This document shows positions 9,835-20,005 of a stretch of DNA of 64,000 nt, piece by piece. The notes under the pieces were generated by a model, which was given only the letters and a program-made list of their open reading frames with translations, was not told the DNA's origin and searched no databases. Every line of letters starts with the position of its first letter. Position 1 is the first letter of the stretch. This DNA comes from Bacillus sp. ISL-7 (GTDB lineage Bacteria; Bacillota; Bacilli; Bacillales_B; DSM-18226). The stretch is taken from positions 62,001 through 126,000 of the forward strand of contig NZ_JAGGQW010000050.1 of the NCBI RefSeq assembly GCF_018613065.1. The letters are read 5' to 3'. A program made the translations under genes and the position numbers.

Positions 9835-10075
9835 AATAATCACCCATCTCTGCCATTCCAAACGCCTCCTGATAAGCAGATTCCGCCTCATTTGCCGACA
9901 AATAGACCGCAATTTCATCTGTTAAGGGATAATAGGTTTCGTAGACAAAAAGTGCTAGTTGATCAGGGTTCTCAGGATTCTGCACAACTGCGGCTTCTTG
10001 GATATTGGCTACATCCTGTGCATGCGGGTTCCGAATAATTATATGTACGATTTATCCTGGTTGGTATAATTCCAT
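9827..10075 (-). pseudogene. splA: splA, interrupted by a nonsense codon at codon 8
   Basis: An ATG at 10075 with an AGGTGG ribosome binding site opens a frame that would encode about 82 residues and end inside the start of splB. The body is SplA-like (IIRNPHAQDVANIQEA, LALFVYETYYPLTDE). Codon 8 (10052-10054) is TAA, directly after MELYQPG, where a GAA would keep the frame. No good internal start follows. SplA is the small partner gene and negative regulator of splB. Either it is inactive here, or the base is a sequencing error. Confidence 0.75.
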
Positions 10076-10273
10076 TTTTCCACCTAATCCTTTCATATCT
10101 AGGTTTTCTATTGATATTATTCACCAGTGTAGATTTTTAAGTGGAACGAAATATTTCCATTTCCAACGTAGAACCTACAGCTTTAATGAAAGAGCATTGA
10201 TTGAAGAATAAATTTTGAATCTAAGGGAAAGGTAATGATAAGTTTGTAAAATTAAAACTAGGGGATGCTGCCA

Positions 10274-10609
10274 GTGGCAATTTTTGTGTATCAGACATTT
10301 GAGATCAAACAGGATAAATTCCAAGAAGGTATTGAAAATTTAAAGGAACTAAAAACATTCAGAAATGAGAATTATGATCAAAATGTGGAGATTTTAACAC
10401 CCGTTTCAGGTGAGGATCATACATACGCACTACTTACCAAATATGAAGGCTTAGCTGAAATGGAATTACAAAACAAAAAAATGTTTGAGGATGAGGAATA
10501 CTTAAAGCTTATTGGAGACTTTTTCCTACAAAATATTGTTCAAGGCAGTATGTATACGCAAATTTATCGTGCTCTTAGTGAGAAGAAAACTGATAAAAAA
10601 CAATCGTAG
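10274..10609 (+). CDS. Small protein, dimeric alpha-beta barrel-like (ABM/NIPSNAP-like)
   Basis: About 111 residues if started at GTG 10274 (GGGGA eight bases upstream); ATG 10265 is an alternative with poor spacing. The pattern (FVYQTFEIKQDKFQEG; EDHTYALLTKYEGLAEME) resembles small ferredoxin-like alpha-beta barrel proteins of the antibiotic-biosynthesis-monooxygenase or NIPSNAP type. No catalytic residue can be named. It is a single gene convergent with brnQ. Confidence 0.55.
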   Translation: MAIFVYQTFEIKQDKFQEGIENLKELKTFRNENYDQNVEILTPVSGEDHTYALLTKYEGLAEMELQNKKMFEDEEYLKLIGDFFLQNIVQGSMYTQIYRALSEKKTDKKQS

Positions 10610-10738
10610 ATTTTTGTAAAAGAGTGCCGGTTAACTTTCGGTAGTCAATAACCCCTATTGACTATAGTAACCTTCCTTTTTCCTCATTATCAGTCGTCAA
10701 TAACCTCAATCGGCTCTTTTCAGATTTTTAATATAAGA

Positions 10739-10766
10739 AAAACACGGCTGTTCACTGCCGTGTTTT
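10739..10766. terminator. Bidirectional terminator downstream of brnQ
   Basis: AACACGGC pairs with GCCGTGTT, flanked by A5 and T6, so it can stop transcripts from both sides. Confidence 0.85.
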
Positions 10767-10798
10767 TTCTTGTTCATCCTATGAAGAAGACTTAACCG

Positions 10799-12124
10799 TT
10801 ATTGTTTTATTCTATCTTCCGAAGAGGTTCCCCTAAACATTCCAAAAAGAAAGCCTACAACTAAACCGATAAGGGCAGGAATAATCCACCCAAGTCCTTC
10901 CATGTAAAAAGGAAGAATATCAAGTACCCCACTCCATTTATTTGCAAGGAAAGTTTTATTAATCGTATCTATGATACTAAAAAGGGCAACAAAACTTACA
11001 ACAAAGATATAAATCTGCGGATATCTTTTGATAAAATCATCGATGAGGCCTAAAAAGATAATTACGATCGCCAACGGGTAGATCATCCCAAGTATCGGAA
11101 CAGAAATCTGTAATATTTGCGTTAATCCTAAATTTGCAATGGCGGTACTCAGAACAGATAAGATAATAACCCACTTCTTATAATCTATTTTTGGTATGGC
11201 ATTTGCGAAAAATTGACTGCAGGAAGTAACTAAACCAATGGACACGCAGAAACATGCAATTGTAAAGACTAAGCCTAAAATAAAGGAGCCGCTTTGACCA
11301 AATAAGTAAGTCATTACATTAGATAATATTTGTGCTCCATTTTCCGTTTGTCCCAAAGACGAACTTGCCGCCCCTAAATACCCTAATATCAGATAAATCA
11401 CGGTTAGCAGTAATCCAGCCCCTAATCCTGCGTACATCATGTATAAAGATCTTTTTTTGTTGTCGTGGACACCTTGTGCTTTTAATGTGTTTGATATCAC
11501 GATACCAAAAGCTAAAGCAGCCAGTGCATCCATAGTTAAATAACCATCTAACACCCCTTGAAATACAGGGTTTGTCTCATAATTTCCCTTCGGTACCGCA
11601 AATGAACCTATTGGGTCAATTAAGCTCTTTATAAAAATAATCGTAATTAAAGCCAAAAGAATAGGAGTCAATAATTTCCCGAAAAGGTCAATAAGTTTCG
11701 ACGGAAACATACACAACCATGCCACTAATCCAAAAAAGATGATGCTATACACTAACAAAGAAACAGGGTTGCCTACTAAATGTTCTGGCAAAAAAGGAGC
11801 TAACCCCATTTCAAACGCAAGACTCCCTGCACGAGGAATAGCTAGTCCAGGTCCGATAGCGATATAAATCAAAAATGGGAAAATGAAAGCAAAAAAAGGA
11901 TGAACCCTTTGGTTTAGCTCGTTAAAGCTTCCTGCCTTTGCAACCGCTATAACGCCTAAAATAGGTAGTCCAACAGCTGAAACTATAAAACCAGCAAGAG
12001 CTGTCCAAAGATGAGTACCCGCTGATTGCCCCAGAAAAGGTGGAAATATAAGGTTACCTGCACCGAAAAACATTGAAAAAAGCATAAAACTAATAAAGAC
12101 AATTTGTTTGGCAGAAAAATTCAT
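10799..12124 (-). CDS. brnQ: Branched-chain amino acid transporter BrnQ (LIVCS family)
   Basis: 441 residues and about 12 membrane helices. The N terminus has the family pattern FMLFSMFFGAGNLIFPPFLG and then VGLPILGVIAVAK. Family members carry leucine, isoleucine and valine into the cell with sodium or protons. ATG 12124 follows AAAGGAG. Monocistronic, with a terminator on each side. No T-box was seen upstream. Confidence 0.9.
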   Translation of the reverse strand: MNFSAKQIVFISFMLFSMFFGAGNLIFPPFLGQSAGTHLWTALAGFIVSAVGLPILGVIAVAKAGSFNELNQRVHPFFAFIFPFLIYIAIGPGLAIPRAGSLAFEMGLAPFLPEHLVGNPVSLLVYSIIFFGLVAWLCMFPSKLIDLFGKLLTPILLALITIIFIKSLIDPIGSFAVPKGNYETNPVFQGVLDGYLTMDALAALAFGIVISNTLKAQGVHDNKKRSLYMMYAGLGAGLLLTVIYLILGYLGAASSSLGQTENGAQILSNVMTYLFGQSGSFILGLVFTIACFCVSIGLVTSCSQFFANAIPKIDYKKWVIILSVLSTAIANLGLTQILQISVPILGMIYPLAIVIIFLGLIDDFIKRYPQIYIFVVSFVALFSIIDTINKTFLANKWSGVLDILPFYMEGLGWIIPALIGLVVGFLFGMFRGTSSEDRIKQ

Positions 12125-12221
12125 TAAAAATCTCCTTTAGGATAAAAATATTATTCCATAATAATAAACTATATTTGCCCTTTGTTGGTATATTTATTTT
12201 TAACAATTAATAAATAAAAAT

Positions 12222-12247
12222 CCTCTTTCATATTTTTTCGAAAGAGG
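12222..12247 (-). terminator. Terminator after the Eis-like gene
   Basis: CCTCTTTC pairs with GAAAGAGG; on the minus strand it is followed by ATTTTTATT. Confidence 0.7.
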
Positions 12248-12271
12248 AAATTAACTGTTTCTTTATCTAAT

Positions 12272-13483
12272 TCAAAAATAATCTGAGAAATATGGAGTCT
12301 GTCGTTCAATTAAATTTTCCAATATCTCCACGGTTTGGTCATTGCTGGTTAATCGGCCGATAGCTGCCAAATAGGATGGTCGTTTGTACCCGAGTAACAT
12401 TGTCGTCAGTGTCTGGATATCAACAGCCACTAGAGGCTGATCCTCACTTTGAGTTAGTTCTCCCTGACCTGTGGCGGAAACATGGAGTGTGAATAACCCC
12501 TGGTTCCACTCAAGTAGTGGATCATTAAGCAAAATCGTCAGGTTTATATCTATGCCTGGTTCTCTAAACGGGTATTGATTTATAAACTGTTTAACATCCA
12601 CAATTCTTGCCATAAAATAGGGTGCGATTGTTTCTTTAATATCCCCGTCTTCCAGCCAAAATGCCAATGGTTCATCCGTATAGATGGCCCCTAAAACTTT
12701 TGAAACCATAGAAAAATGGGCACTGATGAAATTCCAGAGTCCAATCCGTGCCTCTTCATTCATATAGACCATTTCTTTTATATGAAGCACATCATGTGAA
12801 ATCCAGTACAACAAATACCCTTGGGGCTGGTGGGAACTATCATAATAAACAGCTGCTGTTAAATCCTCCAAATCCCATCTCCAATACTCCTCCCAGGCCA
12901 AATTATTTCGAATCATAGCGGCATGTCGTTTACTAGAAAAGAGTTTGTAAACCGTTTTAATATCAGGATGATCGGTAGTTAGCCGATCAACATAGCCTGA
13001 CACTTTTTTTACCTTAGGCAATTGATAGTCTTTGACTTCGAAGGTCATCTTATCGGAAATGATCTCCCAACCCCTTTTTCGATAAAAAGGTAATGAATAT
13101 GGATATAAATAGGAAATCGATTGTTTTCTTTCTTTCATATCTGCAAGCGCTTGCCAAATCAACTTATTCATTAATCCCAAATTTGCGTATTCCGGATAGG
13201 TGCCTACACCTGTCAAGCCTCCCATCTCAAATGTTCGTCCAAAAATATTTATTTGAAAGGGATAGACAGCTACTTGGGAGATTAATTTTTCACCATCAAA
13301 CCAACCCAACACATCTGCCTGTTCCAAAACAGGCAGTTTTGCTAATGCTATTTCACGTTCCTCCCAACCCACTGTTTGTAAGTCTTTTTTGGTCACTTGG
13401 AACACATAACGCAATAACTCGTTGAACTGCCTCCAATGTTTCGGTTCCACTTTCTCCATCTTGAGCCTGTCCAATCGACTCAT
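12272..13483 (-). CDS. Eis-like GNAT N-acetyltransferase
   Basis: 403 residues. The first about 150 residues form a GNAT domain (acetyl-CoA loop region LTGVGTYPEYANLGLMNKL), followed by a second GNAT-like part and a C-terminal SCP2-like domain. This three-part layout is that of Eis family enzymes, which acetylate amines including aminoglycosides in mycobacteria. In bacilli such proteins are common and mostly uncharacterised, so the substrate is unknown. ATG 13483 has TTGGAGG upstream. Single gene. Confidence 0.8.
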   Translation of the reverse strand: MSRLDRLKMEKVEPKHWRQFNELLRYVFQVTKKDLQTVGWEEREIALAKLPVLEQADVLGWFDGEKLISQVAVYPFQINIFGRTFEMGGLTGVGTYPEYANLGLMNKLIWQALADMKERKQSISYLYPYSLPFYRKRGWEIISDKMTFEVKDYQLPKVKKVSGYVDRLTTDHPDIKTVYKLFSSKRHAAMIRNNLAWEEYWRWDLEDLTAAVYYDSSHQPQGYLLYWISHDVLHIKEMVYMNEEARIGLWNFISAHFSMVSKVLGAIYTDEPLAFWLEDGDIKETIAPYFMARIVDVKQFINQYPFREPGIDINLTILLNDPLLEWNQGLFTLHVSATGQGELTQSEDQPLVAVDIQTLTTMLLGYKRPSYLAAIGRLTSNDQTVEILENLIERQTPYFSDYF

Positions 13484-13618
13484 ACCATTACCTCCAAAAA
13501 TTTAAAATCTTACTCTATGTAAAGGTTTTTATATTAAATTTGTGTAATTTTCTTCTTTTTCATCCGTTTTATTTTTGGTATTAATAAAGTGTTTTTGTTT
13601 TTATTGTTATACAAAAAA

Positions 13619-13642
13619 AGTTGCTCATCAATTGGAGCAACT
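13619..13642 (-). terminator. Terminator of the L,D-transpeptidase gene
   Basis: AGTTGCTC pairs with GAGCAACT; the minus-strand transcript continues with T7. Confidence 0.85.
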
Positions 13643-13654
13643 AGTTTATATTTA

Positions 13655-14425
13655 TTATTTAATTCCAAGCGCTTTTTTCGTGGCTGGCCCCACAACCCCA
13701 TCCACTGTTAATTTACGGGCCTGTTGAAATTTGCGGACGGCACTATCTGTGTTTGCTCCAAAGACACCATCTACACCTTTCGTACTGTATCCAAGTGAGG
13801 TCAGCTTGCGCTGAAGCTCTTGGACGGCAGGACCCCGACTGCCTTTTTTAAGGATTTCTCCACTAGAACTAACAGGAACAGATGGTGCACTAGACCCGCC
13901 ATTAACTTTATACCCATTGGCTGCCGCAATTGCATTGAAAGATTTCCCTGACGATGTGATGATGACTGTGGTACCATTTGGAACTTGATTAAATAGCCAT
14001 TCTACCTCATTATCATACATCCGAATACAGCCGCTGCTTACGTACCCTCCAATGGAGGCTGGATTGTTGTTACCATGAATCGCATATGTTGTCCCCCAAG
14101 TTCCACGAGCATTTAAACCGAGCCAGCGGTTACCGAGTGGATTTCGAGGGTCTCCACCTGGTATATGCCCCTTATAGTATGGCCTGTTCTTAATCTTAAC
14201 TACAATTTTGAACCTGCCTTCTGGTGTATACGATTTTTTTCTCCCTGTTCCTACTTTGAACTGTTTTATAAACTTACCATTTTCAAAGTATGCGAGCCGA
14301 TTGATAGTCTTGTTAATGATAATAAATTTTCCACTGGAAGCTGCAGAACCTGTCGGGACACCAACAAAAAAACTAGACAACATAAAAAAAGCAAATACAA
14401 AAAGAATTAACCACTTTTTTTGCAA
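13655..14425 (-). CDS. Secreted L,D-transpeptidase (YkuD) with peptidoglycan-binding domain
   Basis: 256 residues. A signal peptide (about 1-29, ending GSAAS) is followed by a YkuD catalytic domain (30-160) with HGNNNPASIGGYVSSGCIRM, which supplies the catalytic His and Cys. A linker leads to a C-terminal PG_binding_1 repeat (about 190-256: LKKGSRGPAVQELQRKL). The family forms 3-3 crosslinks in peptidoglycan; spore-cortex or coat-related members occur in bacilli. TTG start at 14425 behind GGAGGGG. Confidence 0.9.
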   Translation of the reverse strand: MQKKWLILFVFAFFMLSSFFVGVPTGSAASSGKFIIINKTINRLAYFENGKFIKQFKVGTGRKKSYTPEGRFKIVVKIKNRPYYKGHIPGGDPRNPLGNRWLGLNARGTWGTTYAIHGNNNPASIGGYVSSGCIRMYDNEVEWLFNQVPNGTTVIITSSGKSFNAIAAANGYKVNGGSSAPSVPVSSSGEILKKGSRGPAVQELQRKLTSLGYSTKGVDGVFGANTDSAVRKFQQARKLTVDGVVGPATKKALGIK

Positions 14426-14592
14426 TCTAACCCCTCCAATACGACATAAATACTCATCCGTGTATCTTATGTCGGAAGGGCTTGTACAAATTACAATTTT
14501 GTTAAAGATATTACAATTTGGGCTAAAAGTAGTTTAGTGCAATTTTTCCCACTTTACGGGAATCAGAAACACCTATTAATCTTATAAGAAAA

Positions 14593-14613
14593 CCGCAAAA
14601 CAAGGTTTTGCGG
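14593..14613 (-). terminator. Terminator ending the kyn operon
   Basis: CCGCAAAAC pairs with GTTTTGCGG; the minus strand continues TTTTC. It lies 26 bp past the kynA stop codon. Confidence 0.8.
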
Positions 14614-14638
14614 CCTATTGTACTCCATCCTTTTCAAT

Positions 14639-15487
14639 CTAAAGCTTTGTTCTTAAACTCCACAGCTCTGGGAAAAATTGCTGATCAAGGACTCTTTTTA
14701 AATAGGTCACACCAGACGACCCACCGGTCCCCTGCTTATGACCAATGATTCTTTCCACCGTACTCATATGATTAAAGCGCCATAATTGCTGTTGATTGCC
14801 AATATCTACTAACTTCTCTGCCAACTCGTATAAATCCCAGTATTGATCGACATTTCGATAGACTGTTAGCCATGCTTCTTCGACACTAGCATTCGGCTCA
14901 TAGTTTTTGGACAAATCCCGATGGCGAACCTCATGATCAATAGGTAAACCACGTGCAACAAGAGCATTTATTGCAGCATCATAAATACTAGGTTGATGAA
15001 GAGCGTCCTGCATTTTTTCGTATAACTCTGTTTGGTGCTGATAGACTGCTAGTGTATGAACATTTTTATTACCTAATGCAAATTCAATCAAACGGTTCTG
15101 ATAAGACTGGAATCCTGACGATTGACCCAATTTATCCCTAAACTCCAAATACTCAGAAGGCGTCAGCGTCGATAGAACACTCCATGACTGAATTAATTGC
15201 TGCTGAATTCTTGAAACACGCGACAGGATTTTGAATGATGGCTCCAAATCGTTGTTTTGAATATACTCAATCGCCGAAGACAATTCATGAATAATCAACT
15301 TCATCCATAATTCACTAGCTTGATGGATAACGATAAATAACATTTCATCATGGTGATCTGACTGCCGATGCTGACTGGATAAGATTTTATCAAGATGGAG
15401 ATAATCCCCGTATGACATCGCTTTTTGAAAATCTGTTTGAATCGTTTTCTCTAGTCCATTATTTGTGTTTTTTTCTTGTGAATTCAT
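14639..15487 (-). CDS. kynA: Tryptophan 2,3-dioxygenase
   Basis: 282 residues, the normal bacterial length. Family patterns are [29 protein letters not shown] (substrate pocket), [17 protein letters not shown] and [24 protein letters not shown], the last holding the probable haem-ligand His and the substrate-binding Thr-Gly loop. It oxidises L-tryptophan to N-formylkynurenine. It is the last gene of the operon, after the permease and kynU. ATG 15487 with GGAGGTC. No kynB (formamidase) is adjacent. Confidence 0.95.
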   Translation of the reverse strand: MNSQEKNTNNGLEKTIQTDFQKAMSYGDYLHLDKILSSQHRQSDHHDEMLFIVIHQASELWMKLIIHELSSAIEYIQNNDLEPSFKILSRVSRIQQQLIQSWSVLSTLTPSEYLEFRDKLGQSSGFQSYQNRLIEFALGNKNVHTLAVYQHQTELYEKMQDALHQPSIYDAAINALVARGLPIDHEVRHRDLSKNYEPNASVEEAWLTVYRNVDQYWDLYELAEKLVDIGNQQQLWRFNHMSTVERIIGHKQGTGGSSGVTYLKRVLDQQFFPELWSLRTKL

Positions 15488-15543
15488 TGTATTAGACCTC
15501 CATCATTCTATTGTAGTTAAGTTATTTATGAGAATTTACCTCG

Positions 15544-16971
15544 TTAATTTACCTTTTTGTTAAGAATAGCATCTGACTCGTTCTTTTCAGGATTGTTTCT
15601 TCTTTTATTAAAAATAAAATAGGCTGCAGATAAAAACAGTAACCAAGGAACACCGAATTGTAGCATGATTTTAAAACCTGTAAACCAAGTGGTGATCATT
15701 AAACTCAGTAGAAGTACCGCTCCTAATATCGTCAAATATGGAAAACCAACCATTTTAACTGGCAATTTCCGGCCGCCTGCCTTCTCCCACTTTATTCGGA
15801 AAAACAAATGAGAAACAAACACCATAAACCACGTGAATATCGCACCAAACATGGAAATCCCCATCATAAATGCGTAAGACGAGTCTGGTAATAATGCATT
15901 TACGGCTGCCGCAAGAAAAATACCTAGTGTAGATATAGCAAGAGCACTTAATGGTACACCTTGTTTGCTTAATTTACCTAAAAAAGCTGGTGCATAATTT
16001 CCCCGTGAAAGTGAAAACATCATCCGAGTTGAAGCATATAACTGACTGTTCATCGCAGACAGTGCAGCTGTCAAAATAATAAAATTCATAATTCCACTTG
16101 CACCTGGGATATTTAAGAGTTCCATAACCTTTACGAAAGGACTTTCCTCCACTCCTGCGGATTTCCATGGAACAATCATTAACATGATGCCGATAGTAAT
16201 AATATAAAATGTCGATAATCGGAACACCGTTGCTTTCAGAGCTTTTGGTACCGCAATATCCGGTTCCTTCGCTTCTCCTGCTGTTACCGCAATCATTTCT
16301 GTTCCTAAAAAGCTAAATAAAGATATAAAGATAGCCACCCACATTCCCCACCAGCCGAACGGTAAGAAACCACCAGCATTGACAAGGTTTTCAGGTCCCA
16401 TTTCTGGTTTTGCAGAGCCTCCAAAGAAAACGTAGGATCCTAGTAAAATAAATCCAACAATTGCACTGATCTTAATCATCGAGAACCAATACTCAAAAGT
16501 TGCAAATGTATTTACACTTGTTGCATTTACATAAATCAAAACAGCTGCGAACAATAATATCCAGACAAACCCAGGCACATCTGGAAACCAGAACTTCATA
16601 TATACCGCGATTGCACTTACCTCTACCCCAACCGCAAGTACGTTTGCAATCCAATAGCAATAGCGGACAAGATAACCAGCGAACGGGCTAATATACTTCT
16701 CAGAAATAGTACCAAACGACCCTGATGTTGGATGGGCAACAGTCATTTCTGATAAACATCCCATTAAAAGTAATACAATGAAAGCACCAATGGCATAACT
16801 GATTAATACACTAGGACCAGCTGTACTAATGGCAAGTCCACTTCCTAGGAAAAGGCCCGTTCCAATCGCACATCCCATAGCTATCATTGTAAGTTGATTT
16901 GTTTTTAATTCACGCTTCAACCCATTTTCTGAACCATTTCCATTTTTCAAATGAGTTTTATTGTTCGCCAT
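15544..16971 (-). CDS. APC-family amino acid permease, probably tryptophan or kynurenine uptake
   Basis: 475 residues with about 12 helices. N-terminal family signature: LKTNQLTMIAMGCAIGTGLF and GSGLAISTAGPSVLISYAIG. It belongs to the amino acid transporter branch with GabP, AnsP and LysP. It sits between kynU (24 bp upstream) and kynA (56 bp downstream), so import of tryptophan, kynurenine or anthranilate is inferred from context only. Confidence 0.85.
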   Translation of the reverse strand: MANNKTHLKNGNGSENGLKRELKTNQLTMIAMGCAIGTGLFLGSGLAISTAGPSVLISYAIGAFIVLLLMGCLSEMTVAHPTSGSFGTISEKYISPFAGYLVRYCYWIANVLAVGVEVSAIAVYMKFWFPDVPGFVWILLFAAVLIYVNATSVNTFATFEYWFSMIKISAIVGFILLGSYVFFGGSAKPEMGPENLVNAGGFLPFGWWGMWVAIFISLFSFLGTEMIAVTAGEAKEPDIAVPKALKATVFRLSTFYIITIGIMLMIVPWKSAGVEESPFVKVMELLNIPGASGIMNFIILTAALSAMNSQLYASTRMMFSLSRGNYAPAFLGKLSKQGVPLSALAISTLGIFLAAAVNALLPDSSYAFMMGISMFGAIFTWFMVFVSHLFFRIKWEKAGGRKLPVKMVGFPYLTILGAVLLLSLMITTWFTGFKIMLQFGVPWLLFLSAAYFIFNKRRNNPEKNESDAILNKKVN

Positions 16972-16995
16972 ATAATTCCTCCTCGTTCCATTAGG

Positions 16996-18267
16996 TTAAG
17001 CAACAACTTCTCGTTCATTCTTAAACTTTTCATATTGCTTATCAGTCATAATTTTCTTAAGAATTTGGACCACTTCCCAAACCTCTTTATACGAGGTATA
17101 AAGGGCAACTGGCGCAAGACGAATGATGTTTGGAGCACGGAAATCAGGTATGACACCATTTTCTTTCAACGCTTTACAAATACGTGCGGCTTCTTTATGC
17201 TCTAAACTTACATGACCACCCCGACGGACATCTTCGACAGGGTTTCCTATTTTTAATCCCAAATCAGATAACTCTTGTTCAAGTAGGTCCATTAGAAATT
17301 GATTAATTTTAAGTGACTTAGCGCGGATTTTTTCAATCCCTGCTTCTGCAAAAATCTCCAACGCGCCAAGTAAAGGGGCAAGACTCAACACATGTGGTGT
17401 CCCGATTTGATAGGCTCCTGCAGAATCAGCCGGTGATAAAGAATGCTCCATGTCAAATTGTTTCTCTTTTTTGGAACCAAACCAGCCGGCAAGACCAGGG
17501 GCTGTGCCAAAGTGTTTAGAATTCACATATAAACCTCCAACACTACCCGGACCACCATTTAAATGTTTATAATTGCACCAATACGCAAAATCTACACCCC
17601 ATTCACTAAACGAATGCGGAATTGCTCCGATCGAATGACATCCATCAAAACCGATTAATATCCCTCTTCTGTTCGCTTCAGCTGTCAGACGCTTCATATC
17701 CAAGATTTGGCCGCTTCGATAGAGTACTGTCGGCAAAATGATAAGCGCAATTTCATCAGTCATCGCTTCGATAATATCTTCTTCCTCTAAAAAGCGACCA
17801 TCCCGACTTTTTACACGAATAAGATGTGTATCGGGATCAAATCCATGAATACGCAGCTGACTTTGAAGTGCATAAATATCTGATGGAAAGGTTAATTCGT
17901 CAGCCAAAATTTTAGTCCTTGTTCCTTCTGGCTTATAAAAAGTAGCAACTAACTGATGCAAATTGACGGTTGTGGACCCGGTTACAATCACTTCATTTGC
18001 TGAACCACCTACTAAAGGAGCCATCATCTCTCCTAATTTTTCCGATAAAAAAAACCAAGGGTGGTTCCCACTCATCCAACCATCAATTCCATGCTCTTTC
18101 CAATCATTTAAGGACTCCAACAGCGTCCGTTCTGCTCTTTTCGAAAGCAACCCCAATGAATTCCCATCCATATAAATGGAATTCGGCTTTATGTAAAATT
18201 CTTCTCGAAATCTGTTAAGTATATCTTCTTGATCCAATTGTTTTGCGTACTCTAAAGTGAAAAGCAT
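16996..18267 (-). CDS. kynU: Kynureninase
   Basis: 423 residues from ATG 18267, which has a strong GAGGAGG site; an in-frame start further upstream lacks one. PLP-dependent fold-type [16 protein letters not shown] holds the cofactor-contacting Asp, and [13 protein letters not shown] holds the Schiff-base lysine. It cleaves kynurenine to anthranilate and alanine (or 3-hydroxykynurenine to 3-hydroxyanthranilate). With no kynurenine 3-monooxygenase in the operon, anthranilate is the expected product. Confidence 0.95.
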   Translation of the reverse strand: MLFTLEYAKQLDQEDILNRFREEFYIKPNSIYMDGNSLGLLSKRAERTLLESLNDWKEHGIDGWMSGNHPWFFLSEKLGEMMAPLVGGSANEVIVTGSTTVNLHQLVATFYKPEGTRTKILADELTFPSDIYALQSQLRIHGFDPDTHLIRVKSRDGRFLEEEDIIEAMTDEIALIILPTVLYRSGQILDMKRLTAEANRRGILIGFDGCHSIGAIPHSFSEWGVDFAYWCNYKHLNGGPGSVGGLYVNSKHFGTAPGLAGWFGSKKEKQFDMEHSLSPADSAGAYQIGTPHVLSLAPLLGALEIFAEAGIEKIRAKSLKINQFLMDLLEQELSDLGLKIGNPVEDVRRGGHVSLEHKEAARICKALKENGVIPDFRAPNIIRLAPVALYTSYKEVWEVVQILKKIMTDKQYEKFKNEREVVA

Positions 18268-18316
18268 ATTATTCCTCCTCGAATCTTGTGTCATTTTAAT
18301 TAGGGCATGAAGGGAA

Positions 18317-19108
18317 CTATGATTTGCAAGAGAATGAGACACTGCCTAGATCTGCAAATTGTGCCAAAATCGTATCACCGGGTTGAAAGCTAATCGCTTC
18401 CGTTATCGCACCGCTAAGAACGATATCACCTTTCTTCAATCCCCGCCCAGTTTCTCCGAGCTTGTTTACAGCCCAAGCAACCGCAGCAGCTGGATCTCCT
18501 AATACGGCAGCACTGGTCCCAGTTGTTGCAACCTCTGAATTTTTAGACATGTATACGCCAATTTCTTTCAGGTTTAGAGCATCCGGCGATACCCATTTGT
18601 TCCCTACTATAAATTTGGAGGAAGAACAGTTATCCGCAACGACGTCTACGAGAGTAAACCTGAAATCTAAATAACGGCTATCAATAATTTCGATCGCTGG
18701 TGCCACATATTTCGTCACCTTTAAAATATCTTCGGCTGTAACGCTTGTCCCTTGGATGTCTTCATTAATCAAGAAAGCAATTTCCGGTTCTGCTTTGGGA
18801 TGAATAAAACTGCTAAATTGGACTGGTTCCCATTCAGGTGCAAGCATATCATCCATTAAATACCCGTAGATGGCTTCATGGACACCCATCATCTCTTGCT
18901 TTGCCTTACTTGTTAAACCGAGTTTCACTCCAATTCGGCGAAGTCCCTCCTGTTCTTTTTGCTCGATTAATTTTTGTTGTATTTCATAAGCATGCTCAAA
19001 TGTTAAATCAGGGTAACTAGTGGTGATTTTTTCGACTTCCCGCTTTTCCTTTTCTGCAGCTAATAGGTAGCCTACGATTTCTTGTTCTGTTCCCTGCAAT
19101 ATTGTCAT
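18317..19108 (-). CDS. 4-oxalocrotonate decarboxylase-like enzyme
   Basis: 263 residues of the MhpD/XylI/XylJ family. The segments [33 protein letters not shown] and [10 protein letters not shown] (metal-site Glu pair) look closer to XylI-type decarboxylases than to the hydratase next door. The expected step is 4-oxalocrotonate to 2-oxopent-4-enoate plus CO2. ATG 19108 has GGAGG. It lies between the hydratase-like paralogue and kynU. The decarboxylase/hydratase split between the two paralogues is my reading of remembered family sequences and could be reversed. Confidence 0.78.
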   Translation of the reverse strand: MTILQGTEQEIVGYLLAAEKEKREVEKITTSYPDLTFEHAYEIQQKLIEQKEQEGLRRIGVKLGLTSKAKQEMMGVHEAIYGYLMDDMLAPEWEPVQFSSFIHPKAEPEIAFLINEDIQGTSVTAEDILKVTKYVAPAIEIIDSRYLDFRFTLVDVVADNCSSSKFIVGNKWVSPDALNLKEIGVYMSKNSEVATTGTSAAVLGDPAAAVAWAVNKLGETGRGLKKGDIVLSGAITEAISFQPGDTILAQFADLGSVSFSCKS

Positions 19109-19154
19109 AACGGAACCTCCACTTTTAATAATTTTAATTCGAGAAAAAACTTAC

Positions 19155-19934
19155 TTACTTAAATGTTACAGATACATTACCTAATGGGCCAAAATCTGCT
19201 AGTATCGTGTCACCTTCTTTTACTGCAATCGCACCAGAAAGTGCTCCGGGAAGAATTAACTCACCTGCTTTAAGAGTAATCCCAAATTCATGCAATTTAT
19301 TGGCTAACCATGCGACGGCTTGGGCGGGGTGTCCTAGAGCAGCAGTTCCAGTTCCCGAAGTCATCAGCTCAGCATTTTTATAAAGGACCATTCCTTGGGC
19401 TCGCAAATCCAAGCCTGCAATCTTGCTCAGCTTTTTCCCAACGACTACTCTTGCTGACGAGCCATTATCTGCCACCGTATCAACCAACTTGATTTTCCAA
19501 TCTGAAATACGGCTGTCAATAATCTCAATGGTTGGAACTACATATTTTGTTGCCATTAACACATCTAGATAATTCACATTTGGACCAACCAAGTCTTCTT
19601 CCAAAATAAAACCAATTTCCGCCTCAACCTTCGGACTGATAAAATCAGCAATTTTTATCGTTGCTTCATCGGCTATTTTCATAGTATCTAAAAGGTGGCC
19701 GTAATCAGGTTCATCGACGCCAAGCATTTGCTGCATTGCTTTACTTGTTAGCCCAACCTTTTTCCCAATCACTTTATGTCCTTCTTTTAACTTTTTACCG
19801 ATGACTTCGAGTTGGATTTGATAGGCATCGCTTACATCCAACTCGGAAAAACGCTCCGTTAGTGGTGCGACAGAATATTGAAGATTTTCTGCGTCGATTA
19901 ATTCTTTTGCAATCTTTTCTACTAATAATCCCAT
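19155..19934 (-). CDS. 2-oxopent-4-enoate hydratase-like enzyme
   Basis: 259 residues, paralogous to the next gene. VAPLTERF, KVIGKKVGLTSKAMQQMLGV, DWKIKLVDTVADNGS and FGITLKAGE match the XylJ/MhpD hydratase branch. It should add water to 2-oxopent-4-enoate to give 4-hydroxy-2-oxovalerate. ATG 19934 with GGAAGG-type sites. These two enzymes commonly work as a complex in meta-cleavage pathways. Confidence 0.8.
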   Translation of the reverse strand: MGLLVEKIAKELIDAENLQYSVAPLTERFSELDVSDAYQIQLEVIGKKLKEGHKVIGKKVGLTSKAMQQMLGVDEPDYGHLLDTMKIADEATIKIADFISPKVEAEIGFILEEDLVGPNVNYLDVLMATKYVVPTIEIIDSRISDWKIKLVDTVADNGSSARVVVGKKLSKIAGLDLRAQGMVLYKNAELMTSGTGTAALGHPAQAVAWLANKLHEFGITLKAGELILPGALSGAIAVKEGDTILADFGPLGNVSVTFK

Positions 19935-20005
19935 TTCTTCCTACACCTTCCTTTTCTATATTAATAGATAAAAAGTGGCCATTCAGCCACCCTTTACTTT
20001 TATTC

